From positions 1 through 55,197 of the forward strand of contig JAHDRA010000001.1 of NCBI GenBank assembly GCA_018433525.1: a DNA stretch of 55,197 nucleotides, written 5' to 3'. Under the pieces are notes generated by a model. The model saw nothing but the letters and a program-made list of their open reading frames with translations, was not told where the DNA came from and did no database searches. Below are positions 40,951 through 49,031 of the stretch, piece after piece. Positions within the stretch are counted from its first letter, which is position 1, and the number at the start of each line of letters is the position of its first letter. Made by a program: the position numbers and the translations under genes. The DNA is from Paludibacteraceae bacterium. GTDB lineage: Bacteria; Bacteroidota; Bacteroidia; Bacteroidales; Paludibacteraceae.

Positions 40951-40977
40951 ATTGATTGAATATCAATTCTTTTTTTA
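40951..40977 (+). terminator. Weak terminator after korB
   Basis: ATTGAT (40951-40956), loop TGAAT, ATCAAT (40962-40967), then CTTTTTTTATTT. The stem is short but a T-run follows. Confidence 0.5.
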
Positions 40978-41192
40978 TTTCAACCCGAAATTTGCAAAAT
41001 AGTTTTCTATGCTTATCTATTTATTGCTGATAATGAGATAAATAGAATGTATAACTTGGAATAACTGTATCATGGTTCGGGAACAATATTTTTGCTTGAG
41101 TTTCATTGTTAAAATAGCTTGTTTAGTAATGTTAAAGGGTGAACCGGCTACCGAATTATAAGATTGAAAAAATAGATTTTTATTGCAAAGGG

Positions 41193-41223
41193 TTGTCGGA
41201 ATTATTAAAAAAAGCTATCTTTG
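41193..41223 (+). promoter_or_regulatory. Promoter of tRNA-Met
   Basis: TTG at 41193-41195 and TATCTTTG at 41216-41223 are separated by 20 bp, a good match to the Bacteroidota TTTG / TAnnTTTG promoter. The -7 box ends 17 bp before the tRNA 5' end. Confidence 0.65.
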
Positions 41224-41240
41224 CACCGCAAAAACAAAAA

Positions 41241-41314
41241 GGCGGGATAGCTCAGTTGGTTAGAGCGTCGGATTCATAACCCGGAGGTCACGAGTTCAAC
41301 TCTCGTTCCCGCTA
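41241..41314 (+). tRNA. tRNA-Met (anticodon CAU)
   Basis: A 74-base cloverleaf is visible: acceptor GGCGGGA with TCCCGCT (first pair G-U), D-stem GCTC/GAGC with loop AGTTGGTTA, anticodon loop TTCATAA (CAU), T-loop TTCAACT between CGAG and CTCG. The CCA end is not encoded. The acceptor and anticodon stems do not show the initiator pattern, so elongator tRNA-Met is likely; a tRNA-Ile(CAU) modified by TilS cannot be excluded by sequence alone. The last anticodon-stem pair reads A-C, a mismatch. Confidence 0.93.
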
Positions 41315-41315
41315 C

Positions 41316-41354
41316 AAAAAAGCGCCTGAAAGGATTCCTTTCAAGCGCTTTTTT
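41316..41354. terminator. Bidirectional terminator between tRNA-Met and hisC
   Basis: AAAAAAGCGCCTGAAAGG pairs with CCTTTCAAGCGCTTTTTT (18-bp stem, one mismatch) around a 3-base loop. It serves the tRNA on the + strand and the hisDC operon on the - strand. Confidence 0.92.
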
Positions 41355-41373
41355 CGTAATGGAGAGTAAAATT

Positions 41374-42408
41374 TTACACGTGAAATTTTTTCAGTGTATC
41401 GATTAATGCTTTGTTTTCTTCTGGGGTTCCTACAGTAATGCGTATGCAGTTGTTACACAAAGGCATATTACTTCTGTTGCGTACGACAATCCCGTTTTGA
41501 ATGAGAAATCGATAAATTGCATTGGCATTTTCAACTTTTACCAAAATAAAGTTTGCATCAGAAGGATAAATTTTTTCTACCAATTTTAATTTCTGAAGTT
41601 CTTTTATCAGTTTTTCTTTTTCCTCCAAAATTAATGCTACCCATTTTTCTACCTGCATAGGATTTTGCAACGCTTGTAAAGCATGTTGCTGGGTAAGATA
41701 ATTGATGTTGTAAGGATACTTGATTTTATTCAGTATCCCGATTATTTCCGGATCGGCAAAAGCCATTCCCAAACGTATTCCTGCATTTCCCCACGCTTTG
41801 GACATGGTTTGCAATACTATCAATTGCGGGAAAAGAGTCAGGTAATTCAGTAAACTTTTTTTTGTAGAAAAATCTATATAAGCCTCGTCGATTACCACAA
41901 TTCCTCTGAACCATGAAAGAAGTTTGTTGATTTCCGAAAAATTCAAACTGTTGCCGGTAGGATTGTTGGGTGAACATAGCCATATAATTTTTGTTTTGTC
42001 ATTGCTGGCATCCATTAATTTATAAGCTTCCACATCAAAATTTTCATCAAGCAAGACCGGTCTGTATTCAACATTATTTATTTCAGCACAAACCCTGTAC
42101 ATACCATAGCTGGGTTCAATGGCAACCACATTGTGAATTTTGGGTTCACAAAAAGCTCTGTACAAGAGATCAATTGCTTCATCGCTGCCATTACCCAAGA
42201 AAATATTTTCAACGGGAACTTTCTTAATTTTTGAAATTTCTTTTTTCAGCTCAGTCTGCAGCGGGTCAGGATAGCGATTGAAAGGTGAATTATACGGATT
42301 TTCGTTGGCATCAAGATACACGGAAGCTTCGCCCTTAAATTCGCTGCGAGCACACGAATATGGCTGCATATTACGAATGTTCTCTCTTACTAATTCATTT
42401 ATTTTCAT
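41374..42408 (-). CDS. hisC: Histidinol-phosphate aminotransferase
   Basis: A 344-residue PLP-dependent class II aminotransferase converting imidazole-acetol phosphate to histidinol phosphate. Motifs: YLDANENPYNSPFNRYPDP at the N-terminus, FLGNGSDEAIDLLYRAFCEP, WLCSPNNPTGNSL, VVIDEAYIDFS, and the PLP-lysine segment TMSKAWGNAGIRLGMA; the end CIRITVGTPEEN binds the substrate phosphate. It lies 75 bp downstream of hisD on the same strand. The other histidine genes are not in the window. Confidence 0.95.
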   Translation of the reverse strand: MKINELVRENIRNMQPYSCARSEFKGEASVYLDANENPYNSPFNRYPDPLQTELKKEISKIKKVPVENIFLGNGSDEAIDLLYRAFCEPKIHNVVAIEPSYGMYRVCAEINNVEYRPVLLDENFDVEAYKLMDASNDKTKIIWLCSPNNPTGNSLNFSEINKLLSWFRGIVVIDEAYIDFSTKKSLLNYLTLFPQLIVLQTMSKAWGNAGIRLGMAFADPEIIGILNKIKYPYNINYLTQQHALQALQNPMQVEKWVALILEEKEKLIKELQKLKLVEKIYPSDANFILVKVENANAIYRFLIQNGIVVRNRSNMPLCNNCIRITVGTPEENKALIDTLKKFHV

Positions 42409-42483
42409 TCTAATCTAATTTTATCATGTGATTTTTTTGATTCTAAATTTGTTGTTCAAACGAAGAAAAGTGTAATGCATGTA

Positions 42484-43797
42484 TTAACAAAGCCGGTTTT
42501 CGGGTTTTTCCTCTGATTCTTCTTTATCCAATCGCACTTTAACGGCGTTACTGTGGGCATAAAGACCTTCATTTTCGGCCATCAAAATAATGGCATTACT
42601 CAAATTGGAAAGTCCTTCGCGAGAAATTTGCTGAAAAGTAACTTTCCGCATAAAACTGTCCAAATTAACTCCACTGTAGGCTTTTGCATAACCGTTGGTG
42701 GGCAGGGTGTGATTGGTACCCGAAGCATAATCTCCGGCACTTTCGGGCGTATAGTGTCCGAGAAATACCGAGCCAGCATTGCTGATATTGGATGCAACTC
42801 CCAAACTGTAACGAGTGGAGATAATCAGATGTTCGGGTGCATATTCGTTCGCCATTGCTACTGCTTCTTCCAACGATTGCAGCACAATTATTTTACCATT
42901 TTCCAAAGCTTTGAGAGCGATTTCTTTTTTTGGAATGCGGTTGAGCTGTTCCTCAATTTCCAAAAGAACCGGTTCTACAAGATTTTCGCTAACAGTAATG
43001 AGAATTGATTGGGTGTCGACACTGTGTTCGGCTTGTGAAAGCAAATCGGCAGCCAGAAAACAGGGTCGTGCGCTTTCGTCTGCTATCACCATAACTTCCG
43101 ATGGACCTGCCGGAAGGTCAATTGCAATACCATCCAACGCAATCAATTGTTTGGCAGCAGTTACATACTGGTTTCCCGGTCCAAAAATTTTATACACTTT
43201 CGGTACAGTTTCTGTTCCGTAAGCCATAGCTGCAATTGCTTGTATTCCTCCAATTTTGAAAATTCTGTGTATGCCTGCAACTTTTGCAGCATAAAGTACA
43301 GCCGGATGAATTTTACCTTCTTTATCGGGAGGTGTACAAAGAACAATTTCCTTGCATTCGGCAATTTGTGCGGGAACGCCCAACATTAAAACGGTCGAAA
43401 ACAAAGGAGCCGTTCCTCCGGGAACGTATAACCCCACTTTTTCTATGGGCATGGCTTTTTGCCAGCAAACCACTCCCGGTGTAGTCTGAATTTCCGGTAA
43501 ATCGTGTTGTTGTGCAGAATGAAATTTCCAAATATTTCGTCTGCACATTTCTATGGCTTCCTTTAACTGGTTTGGAATCTGCAAGGATGCTTCTTCAATT
43601 TCTTCTTGGCTCACTTCAAGTTCTTCAATGCTAACTTTGTCGAACTGTAAGGTATATTTTTTGACTGCTTTATCTCCGTTTTGCTTCACCTCTGAAACAA
43701 TGCTTCCAACTTTTTCAAATAGGCTTTTTCTATCAATGGCGGGGCGGGAGAGAAGGGTTGACCAAAATTCTCTGGCCGGATATTTTATTACTTGCAT
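42484..43797 (-). CDS. hisD: Histidinol dehydrogenase
   Basis: A 437-residue zinc- and NAD-dependent enzyme catalysing the last two oxidations of histidine synthesis. Motifs: GLYVPGGTAPLFSTVLMLGVPA, FGPGNQYVTAAKQL, IDLPAGPSEVMVIAD, DLLSQAEHSVDTQSIL (zinc/substrate region with Gln and His), EYAPEHLII, and the C-terminal GYAKAYSGVNLDSFMR. Length is normal for the family. hisG is expected upstream in many Bacteroidales clusters but is absent; the next gene is a porin. A -7-like box (TAAATTTG) lies at 43851-43858 on the - strand, so the hisDC pair probably has its own promoter. Confidence 0.95.
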   Translation of the reverse strand: MQVIKYPAREFWSTLLSRPAIDRKSLFEKVGSIVSEVKQNGDKAVKKYTLQFDKVSIEELEVSQEEIEEASLQIPNQLKEAIEMCRRNIWKFHSAQQHDLPEIQTTPGVVCWQKAMPIEKVGLYVPGGTAPLFSTVLMLGVPAQIAECKEIVLCTPPDKEGKIHPAVLYAAKVAGIHRIFKIGGIQAIAAMAYGTETVPKVYKIFGPGNQYVTAAKQLIALDGIAIDLPAGPSEVMVIADESARPCFLAADLLSQAEHSVDTQSILITVSENLVEPVLLEIEEQLNRIPKKEIALKALENGKIIVLQSLEEAVAMANEYAPEHLIISTRYSLGVASNISNAGSVFLGHYTPESAGDYASGTNHTLPTNGYAKAYSGVNLDSFMRKVTFQQISREGLSNLSNAIILMAENEGLYAHSNAVKVRLDKEESEEKPENRLC

Positions 43798-43850
43798 AAT
43801 TGATTTTCTTCCTGATTTTTGTTTTTTTGGAGAAAATAAAAAACTTATTG

Positions 43851-43858
43851 CAAATTTA
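43851..43858 (-). promoter_or_regulatory. Putative -7 box for hisDC
   Basis: TAAATTTG on the - strand, 54 bp before the hisD start. It fits TAnnTTTG; the -33 box is unclear. Confidence 0.45.
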
Positions 43859-43869
43859 ATGCTTTTTTA

Positions 43870-44901
43870 TTAAAAACGAAGTACAAATTCTACCACAAAT
43901 TTATTGTCATTGTTTTGAATGCCTTTTTTATAAAAATACTGTTCATAGTTTAATCGAATATCATTTAAAAAAGGTTTGTCAAGACACAAAGTTATTCCGC
44001 CTGTAATTCTTGATCTTGCCATGTCGTCTGATTCATAACTTCCGTTTTCCGATTTGTAACCTTTGTTATTGTCCGTCATACTGTCGTATCGTATAAGTGG
44101 ACGAATAATTTTAATACTTTCTTTATTATGTAGATATATATCATAACTCGAAAAAACAAAAAAACCTTTGGTGGTAGGGAAAAAATTCTGTTGATAGGTT
44201 TTATAGAACAATTCGGTTTCGAGATGCCAATTTTTGAGCTGTAAAATACCTCCCAAATCATATAGATTCATCCGCATTTCTTCAGGACGAATAGAATTAT
44301 GATTTAATGAAAAATGTAGATTTTCGAAAGGATGTAAAACCAATCTAAAAGCATAACTGAATGAAGTTTGCCAAATTTTCTGATTATAAAGACCCTCGCC
44401 ATTATACAAACCGGTTATAAATTCAAAAGGTAAAGTTTTATTATTTACAAAACTTAATGTAGTGCCCACATCTCTAAGTGCGGTGAGTTGTTTCCCTATA
44501 AACGATCGATTGGCAAAATACAGCAAATGAGGAGGACGAAGATTATCGGTGCTGAAAGGAATTTTTTGCTGTCCGATGGTGAAAGTGAACCATTTTTGAG
44601 GTTGCAGACGAATATAGGCATCCAGCATTTTGGTTTGACCTTCGTCGGAAAGATCAATTTCCGTTTTGTAGGAAACGAGGGAATTAAAATTTCCGTTGAC
44701 GCTAAAACGAGCGTTACGTACCTGAAAACGGGAAGCGTTCAAACTGGTGTTGTATTCGTACTTCGCCCTGATCGTTCCTTCTATTTGGGGATGAAAGGAA
44801 GCAGAATCAGTTTCTCCGGCAAAAATAACGGTTGAAGAAAAGAATAAAATCAGGGAAAGAAAAACGGGAGAAAGGAAAAGTTCCAAACCTGTCTTTTTCA
44901 T
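43870..44901 (-). CDS. Phosphate-selective porin O/P-like outer-membrane protein
   Basis: About 343 residues, starting at 44901 where MKKTGLELFLSPVFLSLILF begins a signal peptide ending near VIFAGE; upstream in-frame codons belong to the overlapping phosphatase gene. The mature part is a beta-barrel with alternating aromatic strands: RFQVRNARFSVNGNFNSLVS, TFTIGQQKIPFS, LTALRDVGTTLSF, and a terminal strand FVVEFVLRF ending in Phe, as outer-membrane porins do. This matches the porin O/P family (PF07396). Its start codon is one base past the stop of the HAD gene, so the two are translationally coupled. Specific substrate is unknown. Confidence 0.8.
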   Translation of the reverse strand: MKKTGLELFLSPVFLSLILFFSSTVIFAGETDSASFHPQIEGTIRAKYEYNTSLNASRFQVRNARFSVNGNFNSLVSYKTEIDLSDEGQTKMLDAYIRLQPQKWFTFTIGQQKIPFSTDNLRPPHLLYFANRSFIGKQLTALRDVGTTLSFVNNKTLPFEFITGLYNGEGLYNQKIWQTSFSYAFRLVLHPFENLHFSLNHNSIRPEEMRMNLYDLGGILQLKNWHLETELFYKTYQQNFFPTTKGFFVFSSYDIYLHNKESIKIIRPLIRYDSMTDNNKGYKSENGSYESDDMARSRITGGITLCLDKPFLNDIRLNYEQYFYKKGIQNNDNKFVVEFVLRF

Positions 44902-44902
44902 T

Positions 44903-45631
44903 TCAAATCCACGATTTACGGAAATTGTCCCATTCATTGTACAAATGTTCCATGCTGTCGAGTACCAAATCAGCTCCATAGCTATAAAGGAAATCATCGT
45001 CAAACGGGCCTGTATTGACAACTAAAGTAAACAAGCCGGCTTTTGAAGCGGATAAAATTCCCATTGGTGCATTTTCAACAACTATCGTTTCCCAGGGTTG
45101 AAATCCGGATCTTTTCAGCGCCAATAAATAGGGTTCGGGTGATGGTTTGCCTTCTTTTACGTCGAAACCCGTTATCATGGTTTCTTTTGTGAAAATTTCG
45201 GGGAAAAGCGTATTCAGACTGTCGATTAATTTGGGTTGTCCCGAGCCGGTAACAACATAAATTTTCATTTCTTCCGATTTCAACTTTTTGAGCAATTCAT
45301 AAGCAAAAGGCATTTTTTCGATGGGCTCAAGCGATTCAAAGATTCTTGATTTTGCTGAATAAATTTGTTTTTGTTCTTCTTCAGTAGCTTCCCTGTTCAG
45401 ATGCTTCATAAAAGTATCGTTGATAGTGGTAGCACCAATACAACCTTCGTGCATGTAGGCATCTTCTTCGGTAAAAGGCAGGTTTGATTCTTTCATGGCT
45501 TGCATCCATGCTCTGGAATGGTTCTTCATGGAGTCGATCAGCACTCCATCCATATCGAAAAATACGGCTTTGGGATAAAAACTTTTGTAGTCGTGTCGTT
45601 GCAGATAATTTTGAATAGCCTCTGTAAACAT
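44903..45631 (-). CDS. HAD-superfamily phosphatase / beta-phosphoglucomutase-like
   Basis: A 242-residue HAD subfamily IA protein. Motif I is VFFDMDGVLIDS (nucleophile Asp and the following acid Asp), motif II VVTGSG, motif III KEGKPSPEPYLLAL (Lys), and motif IV is VENAPMGILSASKAG, where the usual ED is EN. An alpha-helical cap lies between motifs I and II. Closest general type is beta-phosphoglucomutase or a sugar-phosphate phosphatase; the substrate cannot be told. A -7 promoter box lies at 45650-45657, and the porin gene follows with no gap. Confidence 0.85.
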   Translation of the reverse strand: MFTEAIQNYLQRHDYKSFYPKAVFFDMDGVLIDSMKNHSRAWMQAMKESNLPFTEEDAYMHEGCIGATTINDTFMKHLNREATEEEQKQIYSAKSRIFESLEPIEKMPFAYELLKKLKSEEMKIYVVTGSGQPKLIDSLNTLFPEIFTKETMITGFDVKEGKPSPEPYLLALKRSGFQPWETIVVENAPMGILSASKAGLFTLVVNTGPFDDDFLYSYGADLVLDSMEHLYNEWDNFRKSWI

Positions 45632-45649
45632 GAATTTAATTATTTTTCA

Positions 45650-45657
45650 CAAAGGTA
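45650..45657 (-). promoter_or_regulatory. Putative -7 box for the HAD-porin operon
   Basis: TACCTTTG on the - strand, 19 bp before the HAD start codon, fits TAnnTTTG and implies a very short leader. Confidence 0.5.
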
Positions 45658-45808
45658 GTAATTTCAACGCTTATTCTCCTAATTTATAGTTTCAAAAAAT
45701 TGTTAAATAGCTAATATACAAATATATAAATGATGGTTAAAATAATGTGAACAACCACTGGTCAATAATTTTAGCTTATTTTCATGCTCGAAATATCAAA
45801 AAATGATG

Positions 45809-45816
45809 TAAATTTG
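45809..45816 (+). promoter_or_regulatory. Putative -7 box of tRNA-Pro
   Basis: TAAATTTG, ending 17 bp before the tRNA 5' end, the same distance as in the tRNA-Met promoter. Confidence 0.6.
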
Positions 45817-45833
45817 CAGCCGAATAATCAAGG

Positions 45834-45906
45834 CGGGGTGTGGCGCAGTTGGTAGCGCGCTACGTTCGGGACGTAGAGGTCGCAGGTTCGAGTCTTGTCA
45901 CCCCGA
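45834..45906 (+). tRNA. tRNA-Pro (anticodon CGG)
   Basis: The acceptor CGGGGTG pairs with CACCCCG, the D-stem is GCGC/GCGC, the anticodon stem CTACG/CGTAG holds the loop TTCGGGA (CGG), and the T-arm GCAGG-TTCGAGT-CTTGT is present. The discriminator is A and CCA is not encoded. All stems are essentially complete. Confidence 0.94.
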
Positions 45907-45985
45907 CAAAGTTGGATTTGATGTTACAAGTTGATGGGTATGTTTTTTGTTGCTTCCTTTCATTCACTTCAAATTTCAAAATATT

Positions 45986-46528
45986 ATGAAAAAACAGTTT
46001 GTTCTTCTATCGTTCATGGCGGTTGTTTTATTAACCGGGTGCAATATTGATGGCGATTCCAATTACACTCCTGCTATTCAATTTTTAGCTTATCCCTACA
46101 CCCAACATGGCGATACGTTAAACATTAAAACTAGTGATGAATCTGGGGTTTATCTTTTGGATAGTATTCAGGTAGGTGATACTGTCTTTTTTCAACTCGG
46201 ATTAAACGCCTATACAAATAATCTGGTTTCATTTCGTTTGACAAAAACCGTTGACAGTGCCGGTGATTTTTTATTTCCTCCGGTAGCAAGCCTCGACTCC
46301 GTTTTTTCACACACCAATTCCGATTACGGGCAGGGAAAATTTGTTTTTCTGAGTGGGTTCAATGCCGTCTATTTTCCGTTTCATTTTGCTGCTAAAAGCG
46401 CAACCAATGATGAAATACTTCAATTTTCATTGGTTTCCGACGCTCAGTTTGATGATGTTTATGGGAGCAACGTTACTACTTTTAAATTAAAAACGCCCAT
46501 AAAACCTGCTGCAGTTGTGGAAGAATGA
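45986..46528 (+). CDS. Lipoprotein of unknown function
   Basis: I do not recognise the family. The start at 45986 gives a textbook lipoprotein signal, MKKQFVLLSFMAVVLLTGC, with C19 acylated and NIDGD behind it; an upstream in-frame ATG at 45947 would add 13 residues before it. The remaining ~160 residues look like beta-sandwich sequence (SIQVGDTVFFQLGLNAYTNN, ILQFSLVSDA) with no cysteines or obvious catalytic motif. It stands alone between tRNA-Pro and aroK and is followed by a terminator, so it is monocistronic. Confidence 0.7.
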   Translation: MKKQFVLLSFMAVVLLTGCNIDGDSNYTPAIQFLAYPYTQHGDTLNIKTSDESGVYLLDSIQVGDTVFFQLGLNAYTNNLVSFRLTKTVDSAGDFLFPPVASLDSVFSHTNSDYGQGKFVFLSGFNAVYFPFHFAAKSATNDEILQFSLVSDAQFDDVYGSNVTTFKLKTPIKPAAVVEE

Positions 46529-46554
46529 TTAATTGTTTTTCATTTTAAATATTT

Positions 46555-46590
46555 AACCCTGTGAAGATATATTTTCTTGCAGGGTTTTTT
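46555..46590 (+). terminator. Terminator after the lipoprotein gene
   Basis: AACCCTG (46555-46561) pairs with CAGGGTT (46580-46586), followed by TTTT. It starts 27 bp after the stop codon. Confidence 0.75.
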
Positions 46591-46667
46591 ATTTAATTGA
46601 TTTAGCAATTTTTTAGCGCTAATTGCAGAATAAATGCACAATTTTAGGTTCATTGAGGGTAAACATT

Positions 46668-46675
46668 TAACTTTG
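46668..46675 (+). promoter_or_regulatory. Putative -7 box for aroK
   Basis: TAACTTTG, 31 bp before the aroK start, fits TAnnTTTG; TTTTAG at about 46642 is at roughly the -33 distance. Confidence 0.55.
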
Positions 46676-46706
46676 CGGACAAAAGCGATAAAAGAAAAGT
46701 ATAAAA

Positions 46707-47237
46707 ATGCAATCTAATAAAGAAAGTCGAATATTTTTAATTGGCTATATGGGAGCCGGAAAGACAACTATCGGTCAGCAACTGGCTACCCGATTGGGTT
46801 ATAAGTTTTTGGACATGGATTATGTGATTGAAGAAAAATTGCAACAGTCCGTTTCGCAAATTTTCTCTGAAAAAGGAGAAAAAGAATTTCGGAGATTGGA
46901 GAGAGAATGTTTAGATAAAATATCCACCGAACAAAATGTGGTGGTTGCAACCGGTGGTGGAGCGCCCTGCTTTTACGATAACATGGAACGAATGAATGCT
47001 TATGGCTTAACCGTTTATTTATGTTTAAGCCCTGAACAATTACAGGAACGGCTCGAACTTTCACACAAGAATAAACGTCCCTTGCTGGCTCAGCGAGAAG
47101 GTAAAGAATTATTGGATTTTATTCGACAAAACCTGTCGGAACGGGAACCTTTTTATCGTAAGGCAACGTTGGTTGTCAGTGGTACGGATGAAGAAATGTT
47201 TCAACAAATTCTGTCGTTTTTGTCAAGCCATTCTTAA
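46707..47237 (+). CDS. aroK: Shikimate kinase
   Basis: A 176-residue P-loop kinase that phosphorylates shikimate in aromatic amino-acid synthesis. Walker A is GYMGAGKTTIGQ, followed by the substrate-binding DMDYVIEE (the DxD-type pair), FRRLERECL (shikimate-binding Arg), the glycine-rich VATGGGAPCF and the lid arginine in NKRPLL. Length and motif order are standard. It has its own promoter-like box and no close same-strand partner. Confidence 0.96.
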   Translation: MQSNKESRIFLIGYMGAGKTTIGQQLATRLGYKFLDMDYVIEEKLQQSVSQIFSEKGEKEFRRLERECLDKISTEQNVVVATGGGAPCFYDNMERMNAYGLTVYLCLSPEQLQERLELSHKNKRPLLAQREGKELLDFIRQNLSEREPFYRKATLVVSGTDEEMFQQILSFLSSHS

Positions 47238-47384
47238 TTTTGATTGAATTGTTGTCAGATGAAATAATTAGTTAAAACAATTTAATTTTTTTGGTCAGGA
47301 TATGGATTGAAATAAATAAATTTTTCATTTTTGCATTTTTATAAATTATTCTTCTGATAGTTTCACTAAAATGAGATCAAGTTT

Positions 47385-48938
47385 ATGTTTAAAAATCATC
47401 CCAAAGGACTTATAGCTGCTTCGCTTGCCAATATGGGGGAGCGTTTTGGATTTTATACCATGATGGCCATTTTGTCGTTGTTTTTGATGGCAAAATACGG
47501 ATTAGATGAAACAAAAGCAGGGTTAATTTATTCTGTTTTTTATTTTTCAATTTATATTTTGGCATTTGTTGGAGGATTGATAGCCGATAAAACAAGAAAT
47601 TATAAAAGAACCATCTTGTGGGGGCTAATATTAATGTCGATTGGTTACTTCTTAGTAGCGCTTCCTACACCCACTCCTGTTCCACAAAACAGATACGGGT
47701 TTTTTCTCGGATTAACCTGTTTCGGATTGTTGACCATTGCTTTAGGGAATGGATTTTTTAAAGGGAATTTGCAGGCATTGGTAGGGCAAATGTATGATAA
47801 TCCGAAGTACGAAAAAATGCGTGATTCGGGTTTTTCACTGTTTTACATGTTCATTAATGTGGGAGCCATATTTGCTCCTTTTGCTGCTATTGGCGTGAGA
47901 AACTGGTGGTTGCACTCTCATGGCTTTGCTTATAATCCTGATCTTCCTGCTTTGTGTCATGACCAGTTGAATGGCATCATTACGCCCGAAGCAGCTCAAC
48001 GGATGCATGAATTGGCTGTTAATGCCGGTTACACAGGTTCAAATATGACTTCTTTTGCAGATCAGTATCTGAATTTGTTTACCACCGGTTTTCATTATGC
48101 TTTTATGGTTGCCATTGGCGCCATGTTTGTTTCGTTGATAATTTTTGTAACAAACAAAAAATCCTTTCCTCAACCCCGTAATTTATCTTCAACCGCAACA
48201 GTAACTTTGGACCAAAACGGTAAAGAAATGGATGCCAAAGAAATCAAACAACGTTTGTATGCCTTGTTGGCAGTATTTGCAGTGGTAATTTTCTTTTGGT
48301 TCTCTTTCCACCAAAACGGCTTGACCCTGACTTTTTTTGCCAAAGATTATACCAACCTGAGCAAAGTTTCCGTGAATCTTGGATTTACTACGCTGCAGGG
48401 AGCAGAAATTTTTCAATCCATCAACCCGTTTTTTGTGGTATTTCTCACCCCGTTGGTTATGGCTTTGTTTGGTTACTTGCGCAGCAAGGGAAAAGAACCT
48501 TCAACGCCACGAAAAATTGCGATTGGTATGGGAATAGCTGCTTTGGCTTATGTGGTGATGACGCTGGGTTCGCTGGGCTTGCCTTCGAAAGAAGAAATTA
48601 CCTTAAGAGGAGGGTTGCCCGATGCTGAACGCGTAACGCCATTACTGCTGTTGGGAACGTATTTCATTTTAACGGTTGCCGAGCTGTTTATCAGTCCGCT
48701 GGGAATTTCCTTTGTTTCAAAAGTGGCACCACAAAAATATCAGGGAATCATGCAAGGTGGTTGGTTGGCTGCTACGGCACTGGGAAATCAGTTGCTTTTT
48801 CTTGGTGCACTGATGTACAAAAACATTCCGATTTGGATGACTTGGAGCGTTTTTGTCGGGGCTTGCCTGATTTCCATGTTCACCATGCTGGCCATGTTGA
48901 AATGGCTCGAACGGATAACCGGTGAAAAACAAGGATAA
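47385..48938 (+). CDS. POT-family proton-coupled oligopeptide transporter
   Basis: A 517-residue inner-membrane protein with about 12-14 transmembrane helices of the POT/PTR2 (SLC15-like) branch of the major facilitator superfamily. TM1 carries ANMGERFGFYTMMAIL, related to the family ExxERFxYY motif but with the first Glu not evident. GNGFFKGNLQALVGQMYD and the PTR2 signature-like DSGFSLFYMFINVGA region follow, then a long periplasmic or cytoplasmic insertion near residues 175-220. The C-terminal half has GTYFILTVAELFISPLGISF. It imports di- and tripeptides with protons. It is monocistronic and ends at a terminator shared with purC. Confidence 0.9.
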   Translation: MFKNHPKGLIAASLANMGERFGFYTMMAILSLFLMAKYGLDETKAGLIYSVFYFSIYILAFVGGLIADKTRNYKRTILWGLILMSIGYFLVALPTPTPVPQNRYGFFLGLTCFGLLTIALGNGFFKGNLQALVGQMYDNPKYEKMRDSGFSLFYMFINVGAIFAPFAAIGVRNWWLHSHGFAYNPDLPALCHDQLNGIITPEAAQRMHELAVNAGYTGSNMTSFADQYLNLFTTGFHYAFMVAIGAMFVSLIIFVTNKKSFPQPRNLSSTATVTLDQNGKEMDAKEIKQRLYALLAVFAVVIFFWFSFHQNGLTLTFFAKDYTNLSKVSVNLGFTTLQGAEIFQSINPFFVVFLTPLVMALFGYLRSKGKEPSTPRKIAIGMGIAALAYVVMTLGSLGLPSKEEITLRGGLPDAERVTPLLLLGTYFILTVAELFISPLGISFVSKVAPQKYQGIMQGGWLAATALGNQLLFLGALMYKNIPIWMTWSVFVGACLISMFTMLAMLKWLERITGEKQG

Positions 48939-48957
48939 ATGGAAATTTCCAATAAAA

Positions 48958-49002
48958 AATCCACTCTTTAAAGCCCGAAAGGTTTCAGTTAAAGAGTGGA
49001 TT
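48958..49002. terminator. Bidirectional terminator between the POT gene and purC
   Basis: AATCCACTCTTTA (48958-48970) pairs perfectly with TAAAGAGTGGATT (48990-49002). It lies between convergent genes, with A-rich sequence before and T-rich after. Confidence 0.9.
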
Positions 49003-49031
49003 CTTTATTATCGGCCTACCGATGCGTAGGT

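Larger units (their letters stand above)
40908..41240. other. Gap between korB and tRNA-Met
   Basis: A 333-bp region without a gene. It holds the korB terminator, a further hairpin at 41016-41046 (TCTATTTAT with ATAAATAGA, 13-base loop) of unknown role, and the tRNA promoter. Confidence 0.55.

Noticed and set aside
41241..41314. Integration (att) site at tRNA-Met
   Set aside because: No integrase, no repeated tRNA 3' end and ordinary core genes on both sides.
44902..45021. Longer N-terminus for the porin
   Set aside because: The extra 40 residues overlap the phosphatase gene and precede a good signal peptide, so the start at 44901 is preferred.
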